A stretch of DNA of 63,898 bases from Pseudomonadota bacterium (GTDB lineage Bacteria; Pseudomonadota; Alphaproteobacteria; Acetobacterales; Acetobacteraceae). The stretch is from positions 1 through 63,898 of the forward strand of contig JAJZCG010000003.1 of assembly GCA_021846225.1 (NCBI GenBank), written 5' to 3'. Numbering within the stretch: the stretch's first letter is position 1; each line of letters begins with the position of its first letter. The position numbers and the translations under genes were made by a program. This document shows positions 7,855-16,879 of this stretch, piece by piece. The notes below the pieces were generated by a model. It was not told where the DNA came from, did no database searches, and was given only the letters and a program-made list of their open reading frames with translations.

Positions 7855-9398
7855 TGGCGCGCAAGCCCAAGGGCACCATACCTCCGGTGATGCGCTGCGA
7901 CTTGTTGCCGTCGAATATGACGGCGAGCAAGGAAGCACAGGTGCGCACCGTGCTCGCCGCCTACCGTTCAGCCGCGGTCATGCTGGCACGCGAGCATTGG
8001 CGCCTGTTCTTCGAGACAGGCCGGTTCAACAAGAACTACGACGCCGACAAGGTGACGTTCGTCGCCGTCATCGGTGCTGCCAACCGCGTGCAGATGTGCC
8101 GCTGGCAAGTCGTCGGCCAGCTTGATTCGTGGCTGAGCAACCGCGCCAACGAGTTCCGTTCTGCCGTCACTCACAGCACACTCGATCCCGACACCAAGCA
8201 CATGCTATTCGTCGTCAACTGGCTTGGTGCTTGGTTCGCGCGGCGCGAGATCGCCATGAAGGAAACGGGCGAGATCATTCCCGCTCACGCGCTGGCGCTG
8301 GCGCGCTCGATCATGCGCGGCATCATGCGGCGGCATCGCCGCCCGAACCTGCGCCACATTTCCATGCGGCTCGATCATCGCGCCGCCTGCCTCGCGGCTC
8401 CGAACAAGGCCACGCAGGACGGGAATGTGGGTTGGTGGGTCAACCTGTCCACCATGACCAAGGGCATCAAGATCGCAGTTCCGCTTCTGACCTACGAACG
8501 GCACGAAAATCGCAGAGGGCAGGTGAGCAACGGTGTGCTCGTCACCGAGGACCGCGACACCGGCAAGCTCATGTTCGGCGTTGTCACCGACATCGGCGCG
8601 GACTGCGTCGCCAGTCGCGCCGCCTACAAGCCCGAACGCGAGTTGGTGGCACTCGACTTCGGCCTGTCCACACTGTTCGCCGCCGATGACGGCGCGCTGC
8701 TCGGCAAGGGCTGGCTCACTGCGTTGCGCGGCTACGACCGCCGCATCTCCGAGATCGCCCGAGGCCAGCAGCGGCATGGCCGCAAGCCGCGCGACAGCGC
8801 CCGTTACAGGCGGGCCGTGACGGCACTGCGGGGTTGGATTAGGACCGAGGTTGGGCGCGTCCTGAACGCGCTCGTGGCCGCGAAGCGGCCTGCGTCTCTC
8901 GTGCTCGAACGGCTGAACTTCCAAAATCCGGCACTGTCGCGCCGGCTCAATCGCATCATCCAGAACTGCGGCCGCGCCGTTATCGGGGCCAAGCTGGTTG
9001 ATTTCAAAGATCGCTTCGGCATCACTTCCGATGAGGTGAACCCGGCTTATACGTCGCAGACCTGTTCTTGCTGCGGCTACGTGGACAAGCGAAATCGCCC
9101 ATCGCAGGGCACCTTTCGGTGCCTGTGGTGCGGCCAACGAATGCACGCCGATGTCAATGCGGCACGGAATATCGGGCAGCGCCGTGCGCTGCCTATCGGT
9201 TCCGTGTTCCAGTCGAAGGCGTCTGTCCTCGCTGATCTGGTGCGCCAGTTCGGCGAGCGAAGGGTGCTGAGCACCCGATCCGGTGGGAGGGGTTCCACCG
9301 CCGACCCGAGATCGACCAATCCCTACTTCGGTGGCGAACGGACGAAATCGGCCCGGATGTCGAAATCTAGGCTGCTACCAGATTTGGTGGCCGCTTAG
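7854..9398 (+). CDS. tnpB: TnpB-like RNA-guided-nuclease-family protein (RuvC plus zinc ribbon)
   Basis: A 514-residue protein whose ATG shares one base with the transposase stop. It has the full split RuvC triad of TnpB/Cas12-type nucleases: D268 in LVALDFGLSTLF (RuvC-I), E352 in LVLERLNF (RuvC-II) and D433 in HADVNAARNI (RuvC-III). A zinc ribbon between the last two uses C404/C407 and C423/C426. At 514 residues it is longer than ordinary TnpB (about 400) and carries a basic tail of about 70 residues after RuvC-III. The stop codon lies inside the right inverted repeat. Known relatives cut DNA guided by an RNA from the element end; activity here is inferred. Confidence 0.9.
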   Translation: MARKPKGTIPPVMRCDLLPSNMTASKEAQVRTVLAAYRSAAVMLAREHWRLFFETGRFNKNYDADKVTFVAVIGAANRVQMCRWQVVGQLDSWLSNRANEFRSAVTHSTLDPDTKHMLFVVNWLGAWFARREIAMKETGEIIPAHALALARSIMRGIMRRHRRPNLRHISMRLDHRAACLAAPNKATQDGNVGWWVNLSTMTKGIKIAVPLLTYERHENRRGQVSNGVLVTEDRDTGKLMFGVVTDIGADCVASRAAYKPERELVALDFGLSTLFAADDGALLGKGWLTALRGYDRRISEIARGQQRHGRKPRDSARYRRAVTALRGWIRTEVGRVLNALVAAKRPASLVLERLNFQNPALSRRLNRIIQNCGRAVIGAKLVDFKDRFGITSDEVNPAYTSQTCSCCGYVDKRNRPSQGTFRCLWCGQRMHADVNAARNIGQRRALPIGSVFQSKASVLADLVRQFGERRVLSTRSGGRGSTADPRSTNPYFGGERTKSARMSKSRLLPDLVAA

Positions 9399-9415
9399 TC
9401 AACTCGATAGTTCCC
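9262..9415 (+). ncRNA. Candidate guide (omega/reRNA-type) RNA scaffold at the element right end
   Basis: Within the last coding part of the nuclease gene two hairpins lie side by side: GGGTGC-TGA-GCACCC (9262-9276) and CGGTGG-N8-CCACCG (9281-9300). From the first hairpin to the element end is 154 nt, similar to the scaffold length of TnpB-associated RNAs, which overlap the 3' end of tnpB and run through the right end into flanking DNA used as guide. The guide would then begin at 9416 with ATCCGAGATAATGG. This is a prediction from position and folding only. Confidence 0.4.
9395..9415 (-). repeat. Right terminal inverted repeat (IRR)
   Basis: Read on the minus strand it begins GGGAACTATCGAGTTGACTA and aligns with the left end (17 of 21). 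It contains the TAG stop (9396-9398) of the TnpB-like gene, so coding sequence and transposon end overlap. Confidence 0.82.
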
Positions 9416-9423
9416 ATCCGAGA
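9416..9423 (+). repeat. Right 8-bp target site duplication (ATCCGAGA)
   Basis: Exact copy of 6840-6847, immediately outside the right inverted repeat. Confidence 0.88.
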
Positions 9424-9452
9424 TAATGGCTTAACAACCCGTCATGCGGCGC

Positions 9453-9474
9453 CGGGGCGGTTGATGCTGCCCCG
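9453..9474. terminator. GC-rich hairpin, possible former terminator of the small lipoprotein gene
   Basis: CGGGGC (9453-9458) pairs with GCCCCG (9469-9474) over a ten-base loop. There is no T-run, so it is a weak terminator at best. Without the transposon it would lie about 30 bases beyond the lipoprotein stop, so the insertion may have separated that gene from its transcription end. Confidence 0.3.
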
Positions 9475-9495
9475 CCATTCGGCTATCGCCAGGGG

Positions 9496-10395
9496 ATGAA
9501 CATGATTGCGCCAGAGCCGAGGCAGGCCACGGTTGAGGTTTCTCACACCGCCCGTGTGCCGGGCCGGGTGGTCACCATCATGGCCAGCCGCGGCTGGCGC
9601 GGGCGCCTCGCCCTGGCGGCGGCGGATCTGTCCGAGACCCTGCGGCTGTGGCCGCTGGCATGGACTCTCGCCATGCTCGACATAAGGCTGCGCTACCGCG
9701 GCTCACTGCTCGGCCCGTTCTGGCTCACCCTCTCCACGGCGGTGATGGTCGGCGCCATCGGCTTCCTGTATTCACGCCTGTTCCACCAGAACATCTCGGC
9801 CTATCTGCCGTTTCTCACGATCTCGCTGGTGCTGTGGAATTTCATCAGCACAGTCACCTCTGACGGCTGCCTCTGCTTCACTCAGGCCGAGGGCATGATC
9901 CGCGCCATGCGCATGCCTCTCTCGCTGCACGCGGCGCGCGCGGTGCTGCGCAACATCCTGGTGCTGGCGCATAACATCGTGGTCATCGCCGTGGTTTTCG
10001 CGGTGTTCCACACCCAGCCCAGCCCGGCCAGCTTCAGCCTGCTGCCCGCCGCGGCGCTCTGGGTGGTTGATGCCATGGCTCTCACCCTGCTGCTCGGCGC
10101 CTTCGGCACCCGCTTTCGCGACATTCCGCCAATTGTCGCCAGCGTGGTGCAGATCGCCTTCTACATCACGCCGATCATGTGGAATCCTGCAATGCTGACG
10201 CATCGCGGCCTGAGCATGGTGCTGGTGACATGGAACCCGTTCTACGCACTGCTCGAGATCATGCGCGGCCCGCTGCTCGGCGGCCCGCTGGACGCCGCCG
10301 CCTGGACAGCGGCGCTGGGCTACTCCGCCGTGCTGGTGCTGCTGGCGGGCGCCGTGTTCGCCCGCACGCGCGCGCGCATCGCCTACTGGGTATAG
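9496..10395 (+). CDS. ABC-2 type polysaccharide export permease (Wzm/KpsM-like)
   Basis: A 299-residue integral membrane protein with about six hydrophobic segments. It has the ABC-2 exporter pattern: LAMLDIRLRYRGSLLGPFWL before the first membrane span, then repeated helices and the conserved WNPFYALLEIMRGPLLG near the end. Wzm-type permeases export O-antigen, capsule or similar glycans with a Wzt-type ATPase, and the ATPase gene follows after three bases. ATG 9496 is used here, but ATG 9502 has a better spaced AGGGG. It lies downstream of the transposon and could be influenced by it. Confidence 0.88.
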   Translation: MNMIAPEPRQATVEVSHTARVPGRVVTIMASRGWRGRLALAAADLSETLRLWPLAWTLAMLDIRLRYRGSLLGPFWLTLSTAVMVGAIGFLYSRLFHQNISAYLPFLTISLVLWNFISTVTSDGCLCFTQAEGMIRAMRMPLSLHAARAVLRNILVLAHNIVVIAVVFAVFHTQPSPASFSLLPAAALWVVDAMALTLLLGAFGTRFRDIPPIVASVVQIAFYITPIMWNPAMLTHRGLSMVLVTWNPFYALLEIMRGPLLGGPLDAAAWTAALGYSAVLVLLAGAVFARTRARIAYWV

Positions 10396-10398
10396 CCC

Positions 10399-11181
10399 AT
10401 GACCAAGCTGCTGATCGAGAATGTTTCCGTCCGCTTCCCGCTGTATCATGGCGAAAGCCGCAGCCTGAAAAAGACCGTATTCGCCGCCGCCTCCGGCCGG
10501 CTGGGGGAAGACCGCAAGCACCGCCTGGTGGTCGAGGCGCTGCGCGATGTCTCCTTCTCGTTGCGCACCGGCGACCGGCTTGGCTTTATCGGCGCCAACG
10601 GGGCGGGCAAAACCACCCTGCTGCGCAGCATGGCCGGCATTTATGAGCCGGTGTGCGGGCGCATCGTCATCGACGGCGCGGTAACCGCCCTGCTGGACGC
10701 CAACCAAGGCATGAACCTGGAAATGACCGGGCGCGAGAACATCCGGCTGCGCGGGTTGTTTACCGGGCTGAGCGAGCCGCAAATCCGCCAGCTGCAAGCC
10801 GATGTGGCGGATTTCGCCGGGCTGGATCAGTTTTTGGAGCTGCCCGTGCGCACCTACAGCTCGGGCATGATCGTGCGGCTCGGCTTTGCCCTGGCCACCG
10901 CCATCAAACCGCAGATCCTGCTGATGGACGAATGGATTCTGGCCGGAGACGCCGCCTTCATGACCAAGGCCCGCCACCGCCTGGAAACCATGGTGCGCGG
11001 CGCGGAGATCCTTGTATTGTCATCGCATAATGCCGATGTCATCCTGCGCTGGTGCAACCGGGTGATCTGGATGGATGGCGGGCAGATAAAAGCCGATGGC
11101 CATCCCGAGGAAGTTCTGGCAGCTTATCTGCCGCCCGAGCAGTTCGCCCACGCGATGGCCGCCGCGCAAGACGCGGCCTGA
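10399..11181 (+). CDS. ABC transporter ATP-binding protein for polysaccharide export (Wzt/KpsT-like)
   Basis: A 260-residue ATPase with Walker [12 protein letters not shown], signature [14 protein letters not shown] and Walker [14 protein letters not shown], the trio typical of Wzt/KpsT/TagH exporters (note D-E-W). It pairs with the permease three bases upstream. There is no C-terminal carbohydrate-binding domain, so it is the short form that does not read O-antigen end groups. The exported glycan is unknown; glycosyltransferase and sulfotransferase genes elsewhere in the window are possible but unproven partners. Confidence 0.9.
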   Translation: MTKLLIENVSVRFPLYHGESRSLKKTVFAAASGRLGEDRKHRLVVEALRDVSFSLRTGDRLGFIGANGAGKTTLLRSMAGIYEPVCGRIVIDGAVTALLDANQGMNLEMTGRENIRLRGLFTGLSEPQIRQLQADVADFAGLDQFLELPVRTYSSGMIVRLGFALATAIKPQILLMDEWILAGDAAFMTKARHRLETMVRGAEILVLSSHNADVILRWCNRVIWMDGGQIKADGHPEEVLAAYLPPEQFAHAMAAAQDAA

Positions 11182-11209
11182 ACACAAACAACAGCGCAAG
11201 GAGATATTC

Positions 11210-12208
<999 letters not shown>

Positions 12209-12211
12209 CCC

Positions 12212-13066
12212 ATGGCCGCGATCGCCTATGTGAACGGACGCTACCGCCCGCTGCGCGAAGCCGCGGTGAATGTCGAAGATCGCGGCTTCCAGTTCGGCGA
12301 CGGCATTTACGAGGTGCTCTACGTCCACAACCACCGCCTGGCGGACGCGGAGCTGCATTTGGCGCGCATGGCCCGCAGCCTGGGCGAGATCAGCCTGCAC
12401 CTCACGCTCTCCCCGGCGGCGTTGCTGGTCATCATCCGCGAGGTGCTGCGCCGCAACCGGGTGAGCACCGGGCTGGTGTATATGCAGATAACGCGCGGCG
12501 CCGCCCGGCGGGACCACCCCTTCCCCGCCGTGCCGGTGCGCCCCGGCATCGTCATCACCGCGCGCACCCGCCCGGCCCCGCCCACGGATATCGCCGCCTG
12601 GACGGGTGCGGCCATCACCCTGCCGGACGAACGCTGGGCACGCCGCGACATCAAATCCACCAACCTGCTGCCCAACGTCCTGGCCCGGCAGAAGGCCCGT
12701 CTCGCCGGCGCCTACGAAGCCATTTTATACGATGCCCAAGGCTATGTGACCGAGGGCGCGGCCAGCAATGTGTGGATCGTGGATGCCGCCGGCACACTGC
12801 GCACCCGCCCGCTCGGCCAGGAGATCCTGCCCGGCTGCACCCGCGCGGCAGTGCTGGAAATGCTGCACGGCGCGGGCATCGCCTTCGCGCAAACCCCCTT
12901 CACACTGGAGGCGCTGCGCGGCGCGCGTGAAATCTTCCTCACCAGCGCCACCTCCTTCGTCAAACCCATCACCCGGCTGGATGGCGTCTCCATCGGCAAC
13001 GGCCACCCTGGCCCCGCCGCCACAAAGCTGCTGGCGCGTTATCTCCAGCACATCGAGGCGCCATGA
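12212..13066 (+). CDS. dat: D-amino-acid (D-alanine) transaminase, class IV
   Basis: A 284-residue PLP enzyme of the branched-chain/D-alanine aminotransferase fold. The N-terminal YVNGRYRPLREAAVNVEDRG and FQFGDGIYEV are typical. The PLP lysine lies in RRDIKSTNLLPNVLARQKA, and YVTEGAASNVWIV and REIFLTSATSFVKPI complete the active site. DIKSTNLLPN is closer to D-alanine transaminase than to IlvE. The family interconverts D-alanine and D-glutamate with 2-oxo acids, supplying cell-wall precursors. It starts three bases after the reductase and overlaps the next gene by four bases, indicating an operon. Confidence 0.9.
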   Translation: MAAIAYVNGRYRPLREAAVNVEDRGFQFGDGIYEVLYVHNHRLADAELHLARMARSLGEISLHLTLSPAALLVIIREVLRRNRVSTGLVYMQITRGAARRDHPFPAVPVRPGIVITARTRPAPPTDIAAWTGAAITLPDERWARRDIKSTNLLPNVLARQKARLAGAYEAILYDAQGYVTEGAASNVWIVDAAGTLRTRPLGQEILPGCTRAAVLEMLHGAGIAFAQTPFTLEALRGAREIFLTSATSFVKPITRLDGVSIGNGHPGPAATKLLARYLQHIEAP

Positions 13067-13692
13067 CCAGCCCGACCATGTACAACCCGGCGGCCTTCGT
13101 GGAGAACGACCCCTCCGAGCTTCAGGCGATCATGCGCGCGGCCTCGCTGCCAGTGCTCATCTCACCCAGCCAAAACGGCCTGCTCGCCACCCATCTGCCG
13201 CTGCTGTTCGAGGCGCCGGACCGTCTCATCGGCCACCTCGCCCGCGCCAATCCGCATTGGCGGGATTTCGATCCAGCAGCTTCCTCGCTCGCCATCTTCA
13301 CCGCCGCCGACGGCTACATCAGCCCCTCTTTCTACCCGACCAAGGCCGAGACCGGCAAAGTGGTGCCAACCTGGAACTACCAGGCCGTGCACGCCACCGG
13401 ACGGCTGGAAATCACCGAAGACCCCGCCGCGCTGCTTGATATCGTCACCCGCCTGACTAACCGCTACGAGGCCGGCCGCCCCGCACCCTGGGCCGTCGCC
13501 AGCGCCCCGGCCGACTTCATCGCCAGCCAGTTGAAGGGCATCATCGGCATCACCCTGCACATCACCCGGCTGGAGGGCAAAAACAAGCTCAGCCAGAATC
13601 GCCTGAAACAGGACCAGGCCGGCGCGCTGGCGGGTGTCGCGCGTGAAAACCCCGCCCTGGCCGAAGCCATGCGCAAGGCCAACGGCCTATAA
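13063..13692 (+). CDS. FMN-binding PaiB-like protein
   Basis: A 209-residue protein of the PaiB family (FMN-binding split barrel). Recognisable segments are MYNPAAFVENDPSELQAIMR, LPLLFE, GHLARANPHW, and DGYISPSFYPTKAETGKVVP followed by TWNYQAVHATG. The late KGIIGITLHITRLEGKNKLSQNR is also characteristic. PaiB was named as a regulator of protease and sporulation genes in Bacillus, but the family's biochemical role is not settled. ATG 13063 overlaps the transaminase stop; ATG 13078 is an alternative start. Confidence 0.88.
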   Translation: MTSPTMYNPAAFVENDPSELQAIMRAASLPVLISPSQNGLLATHLPLLFEAPDRLIGHLARANPHWRDFDPAASSLAIFTAADGYISPSFYPTKAETGKVVPTWNYQAVHATGRLEITEDPAALLDIVTRLTNRYEAGRPAPWAVASAPADFIASQLKGIIGITLHITRLEGKNKLSQNRLKQDQAGALAGVARENPALAEAMRKANGL

Positions 13693-13696
13693 AAGC

Positions 13697-14032
13697 CTAA
13701 ACCAGCCTGCCCTCGAACGGCGGCAGATAATCCGCCGCGTCAAACTCAAGCACCCATAAATCCGGATCGTAGGATACCTGTTTTTTCACATAGGCGTCAG
13801 TTGCTTCCTCGTTCACCGGGCTTGGCCCGGTGCCGCGCATCCAGGCAAGCTCGCCTCCCGGCTCGCGGAACTGGGTGAGCACCATATTGCCGCCGCGCCC
13901 GCGCAGGATCACCAGCACACCGCCGGCGTCGGCATCGCCCTTGCGGATGACCATGCCCGGCTTGTTGTCCGCGCTGCCGATCCGCAATGCGGCCGACACC
14001 CAGATTCCCGCCTTGATCCGTGGCTCACTCAT
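13697..14032 (-). CDS. DUF1491 family protein
   Basis: A 111-residue protein started at ATG 14032 (MSEPRIKAGIWVSAALR). The pattern RIKAGIWVSAALR, GDADAGGVLVILRGRGGN and a late W-L-E-F-D segment match the small alphaproteobacterial DUF1491 family. No function is known. It is convergent to the PaiB-like gene and divergent from the ABC importer. Confidence 0.75.
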   Translation of the reverse strand: MSEPRIKAGIWVSAALRIGSADNKPGMVIRKGDADAGGVLVILRGRGGNMVLTQFREPGGELAWMRGTGPSPVNEEATDAYVKKQVSYDPDLWVLEFDAADYLPPFEGRLV

Positions 14033-14129
14033 GCTAATCCCTGATTCCAATGGCATTTCAGCGCTGACACAACCCTACCCCCACTCTGCTCGGCCCCCGC
14101 CCTTTGCTCAAGCCCCAAGGAGACGCCTC

Positions 14130-15125
14130 ATGTCCCGTCCGGTTCAGATCGCCGCCGCTCTCGCCGCCTGCCTGGCGCTCGCCCCCGCAGCCCATGCTGC
14201 CGCTGACAAGGTGACCTTCGGCCTCGACTGGGTCGCCGAACCAGAATACGGCGGTTATTATCAGGCGCTGGCCACCGGCATCTACAAAAAATATGGGCTG
14301 GACGTGACCATTGAGGAAGGCGGCCCGAGTGTGAACAACGCTGAACTTCTGGTCGCCGGGCGGCTGACGTTTGACATCACCTCCAACGCCTTCCTGGCGC
14401 TCAACTTCGCGCAGGAGCACATCCCCTTCGTCGCCGTCGCCGCCGGTTTCCAGAAAGACCCTGATATTCTGATGGCCCATCCCGGCGCGGGCGAGGATAA
14501 TTTCGCCGAACTGAAGGGCAAGCCCATCGCCGTCAGCGCCGATACGCGGGCAAGCTGGTGGATCTATCTGCGCGCCAAATACGGCTATTCGGATTCGCAG
14601 CTGCGCCCTTATGGCTTCAGCCTGGCCCCCTTCTTCACCAACCCGGCCGCTGTGCAGGAGGGATATGTCACCTCCGAGCCGTATCTGGTGCACGAGAAAA
14701 CCGGCAAATGGCCCGTGGTGATGATGCTCTCCGACTCCGGGTTCGACGGCTACGCCAGCCTGATCGCCACCAGCAGCAAGCTGATTCAGACCGACCCGGA
14801 CCTGGTTCAGCGCTTCATCGAGGCTTCGACCGAGGGCTGGTATTCCTACCTCTACGGCAACCCGGCCCCGGCCTTCAAAGCCATTCTCGCCGCCAACCCG
14901 GACATGACCCCCGGCCTGATGCAATACGGCTATGACCAGCTCAAGGCGCGCGGCATCGTCGACTCGGGCGACACCAAGACACTTGGCATCTACGCCATGA
15001 CGGACGCGCGCTGGGCGGCCTTCTTCAACCAGATGGCGGCCGCCGGGCTGTATGATAAATCGATGGACTACAAAGCCGGGTACACCCTGCAATTTGTCGA
15101 CCACGGTTTTGGCCTGAAGAAATAA
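14130..15125 (+). CDS. NMT1/THI5-like ABC transporter substrate-binding protein
   Basis: A 331-residue periplasmic protein with a Sec signal peptide (IAAALAACLALAPAAHAA, cleavage after AHA). KVTFGLDWVAEPEYGGYYQA, then GIYKKYGLDVTIEEGGP, is the start of NMT1/THI5/SsuA-type binding proteins. It heads a three-gene importer with the ATPase and permease overlapping behind it. The ligand may be a thiamine-pyrimidine or riboflavin-like precursor, an aromatic acid or a sulfonate. No TPP or FMN riboswitch-like sequence was recognised in the short upstream region, so the ligand stays open. AAGGAG precedes the ATG. Confidence 0.85.
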   Translation: MSRPVQIAAALAACLALAPAAHAAADKVTFGLDWVAEPEYGGYYQALATGIYKKYGLDVTIEEGGPSVNNAELLVAGRLTFDITSNAFLALNFAQEHIPFVAVAAGFQKDPDILMAHPGAGEDNFAELKGKPIAVSADTRASWWIYLRAKYGYSDSQLRPYGFSLAPFFTNPAAVQEGYVTSEPYLVHEKTGKWPVVMMLSDSGFDGYASLIATSSKLIQTDPDLVQRFIEASTEGWYSYLYGNPAPAFKAILAANPDMTPGLMQYGYDQLKARGIVDSGDTKTLGIYAMTDARWAAFFNQMAAAGLYDKSMDYKAGYTLQFVDHGFGLKK

Positions 15126-15865
15126 TGTTCTCGCTGCGCGCGCTCGCCAAACAGTTTCCCAGCGGCACCCGCGCGCTTGAGGACATCACGGCGGATATAG
15201 AGGCCGGGGAATTCGTGGCGCTCCTTGGCCCCTCGGGCTGCGGCAAATCCACTCTACTGCGGCTGCTGGCCGGGCTGGAGGCGCCAAGCGCCGGGCAGAT
15301 CGCCTGGGATGCCGGCCACAAGCCCGGACCGGGCGATGTAGGCTTCGTCTTTCAGGACGCAACACTGCTGCCCTGGGCCACCGCGGCGGAGAACGTGTAC
15401 CTGCCGCTACGCTTGCGCGGGCAAAGCCGGGCGGAAACGGCGCCGCTGATCGAGACCACGCTGGCGCAGGTCGGGCTGGCGGAATTTTCCGGCGCGCGGC
15501 CAAAGGCGCTCTCGGGGGGCATGAAAATGCGCGTCTCCATCGCTCGCGCCCTGGTTTCCAACCCCGTGCTGCTGCTCATGGACGAACCCTTCGCCGCGCT
15601 GGACGAATTCACCCGCCACCGCCTGCAGGAAGACCTGCACCGCCTCTGGCGCGAGACCGGCAAAACCATCGTCTTCGTCACCCATTCGATCTATGAGGCG
15701 TCGTTTCTGGCCAGCCGCATCCTGGTGATGTCGCCCCGGCCCGGGCGCATCGCCGCCGACATCCACGCCAGCGTACCCGAGGGGCCGAACCGCCGCGAAT
15801 GCCCCGAATACATCGCCCTGGTGCACCGGGTAACTGAAACCTTCCGCCAGGTCATGCCCCTATGA
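15125..15865 (+). CDS. ABC transporter ATPase (SsuB/TauB/ThiZ-like)
   Basis: A 246-residue ATPase with Walker A GPSGCGKSTLLRLLAG, Q-loop VFQDATLLPW, signature LSGGMKMRVSIARAL, Walker B LLLMDEPFAALDE and the H-loop VTHSIYEA. The order and the SsuB/TauB-like C-terminus fit an import ATPase paired with the preceding binding protein. Its ATG overlaps the stop of that gene by one base and its end overlaps the permease start (ATGA), so all three are translationally coupled. Confidence 0.92.
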   Translation: MFSLRALAKQFPSGTRALEDITADIEAGEFVALLGPSGCGKSTLLRLLAGLEAPSAGQIAWDAGHKPGPGDVGFVFQDATLLPWATAAENVYLPLRLRGQSRAETAPLIETTLAQVGLAEFSGARPKALSGGMKMRVSIARALVSNPVLLLMDEPFAALDEFTRHRLQEDLHRLWRETGKTIVFVTHSIYEASFLASRILVMSPRPGRIAADIHASVPEGPNRRECPEYIALVHRVTETFRQVMPL

Positions 15866-16626
15866 GCCGGTTGCGCGAGCGCCTCGCCCCCTTCGTGTTC
15901 GCCATGCTGGCGCTCGGGCTGTGGCAGGGCAGCGTGTGGGCGCTCGCCGTGCCGTCCTATGTGGTGCCCGGCCCCATCGCCATCTTCAATGCCTACCTGA
16001 GCGACTACGCCATCCTCAACCCGGCGCTGCTCTCAACCCTCACCGTCACCTTCACGGCCCTGCTCGCCGCCACCCTGCTCGGCGTGTTCCTCGCCGTCGC
16101 CATGGCCGCCAGCGCATTGTTCCGCGCCGCCATCCAGCCCTGGGCGGTGATCCTGCAAGTCACCCCGGTGGTCGCCATCGCGCCGTTGATCATCATCTGG
16201 GTTAACCAGCCATTTGTGGCGCTGGTGGTCTGCGCCACCATCGTCGCCTTCTTTCCCATTCTCTCCAACACCGCCGCCGGGCTGGCCGCCACGCCGCCGG
16301 AGCTGCTGGACCTCTTCCACCTCAACGGCGCCACGCGCTGGCAAACGCTGTTCCTGCTGCGTCTGCCCGCGGCGTTGCCCGACTTCCTCACCGGCCTGCG
16401 GGTCTCCGGCACCCTGGCCCTGGTGGGCGCAGTGGTCGCCGAGTTCGTCGCCGGCTCCGGCGGCTTTGCCTCCGGCCTTGCCTACCGCATCATCGAGGCA
16501 AGCTACCGGCTGGAAATTCCCCGCATGTTCGCCGCCCTCGTGCTGCTGGGCGTGAGCGGCATCATCATCTACGCGACGCTGGGACTGCTGGAACGATTTT
16601 TACTCCGCAAACGCAACGCAGCTTGA
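15862..16626 (+). CDS. ABC transporter permease (SsuC/TauC/ThiX-like)
   Basis: A 254-residue membrane protein with about six transmembrane segments. The EAA loop region LDLFHLNGATRWQTLFLLRLPAALPDFLTGLR couples to the ATPase. The composition and the loop match binding-protein-dependent transport permeases of the SsuC/TauC class. It completes the NMT1-type importer and probably forms a homodimer in the inner membrane. Confidence 0.92.
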   Translation: MSRLRERLAPFVFAMLALGLWQGSVWALAVPSYVVPGPIAIFNAYLSDYAILNPALLSTLTVTFTALLAATLLGVFLAVAMAASALFRAAIQPWAVILQVTPVVAIAPLIIIWVNQPFVALVVCATIVAFFPILSNTAAGLAATPPELLDLFHLNGATRWQTLFLLRLPAALPDFLTGLRVSGTLALVGAVVAEFVAGSGGFASGLAYRIIEASYRLEIPRMFAALVLLGVSGIIIYATLGLLERFLLRKRNAA

Positions 16627-16672
16627 ACTTTTCCGCCCACTCTGCAACCTTCCGCCCAAACCGGAGACCAAC

Positions 16673-16879
16673 ATGACCACCGAGACACCCAAAACCCTCA
16701 GCAAAGGCCAACTGGCCTATGAAACCGAACGCGCCAAAAAAGCCGGAAAATCTCTCGACGAATGGCTGAAGCAAAAAGCCCGCGCCGCCGCCGCCGAGGC
16801 GCAGAAAGCCGCACCCAAGCCCGTCAAAAAGCCCGGGCTTTTCACACGCCTTCTCGATAGGGCGCACAAGCCTCTTTAG
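16673..16879 (+). CDS. Small conserved-looking protein, function unknown
   Basis: A 68-residue, lysine- and alanine-rich protein (KGQLAYETERAKKAGKSLDE, then WLKQKARAAAAEAQKA) predicted to be largely helical and charged. The ATG is preceded by a weak CCGGAGA site. I do not recognise a named family. It follows the importer by 46 bases and ends directly at a dispersed repeat. Confidence 0.6.
   Translation: MTTETPKTLSKGQLAYETERAKKAGKSLDEWLKQKARAAAAEAQKAAPKPVKKPGLFTRLLDRAHKPL

Larger units (their letters stand above)
6848..9415 (+). mobile_element. IS1595-type transposon carrying a TnpB-like nuclease gene
   Basis: This 2568-bp element is bounded by imperfect terminal inverted repeats (17 of 21 positions match; shared core GGAACTATC) and a perfect 8-bp direct duplication ATCCGAGA. 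It encodes two genes on one strand: an ISXO2/IS1595 DDE transposase and, overlapping its stop, a TnpB-like RuvC nuclease. Both frames and the key catalytic residues are intact and the target duplication is exact, suggesting a recent and possibly still active insertion. TnpB genes are classically found with Y1 (IS200/605) or serine (IS607) transposases, so this pairing is unusual. Confidence 0.9.

Noticed and set aside
6840-9423. IS200/IS605 or IS607 identity for the TnpB-bearing element
   Set aside because: There is no Y1 or serine recombinase, and terminal inverted repeats with an 8-bp duplication contradict those families.
14033-14129. Thiamine (TPP) riboswitch before the NMT1-type importer
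   Set aside because: The spacer is too short and lacks the CTGAGA-type core of a THI box.
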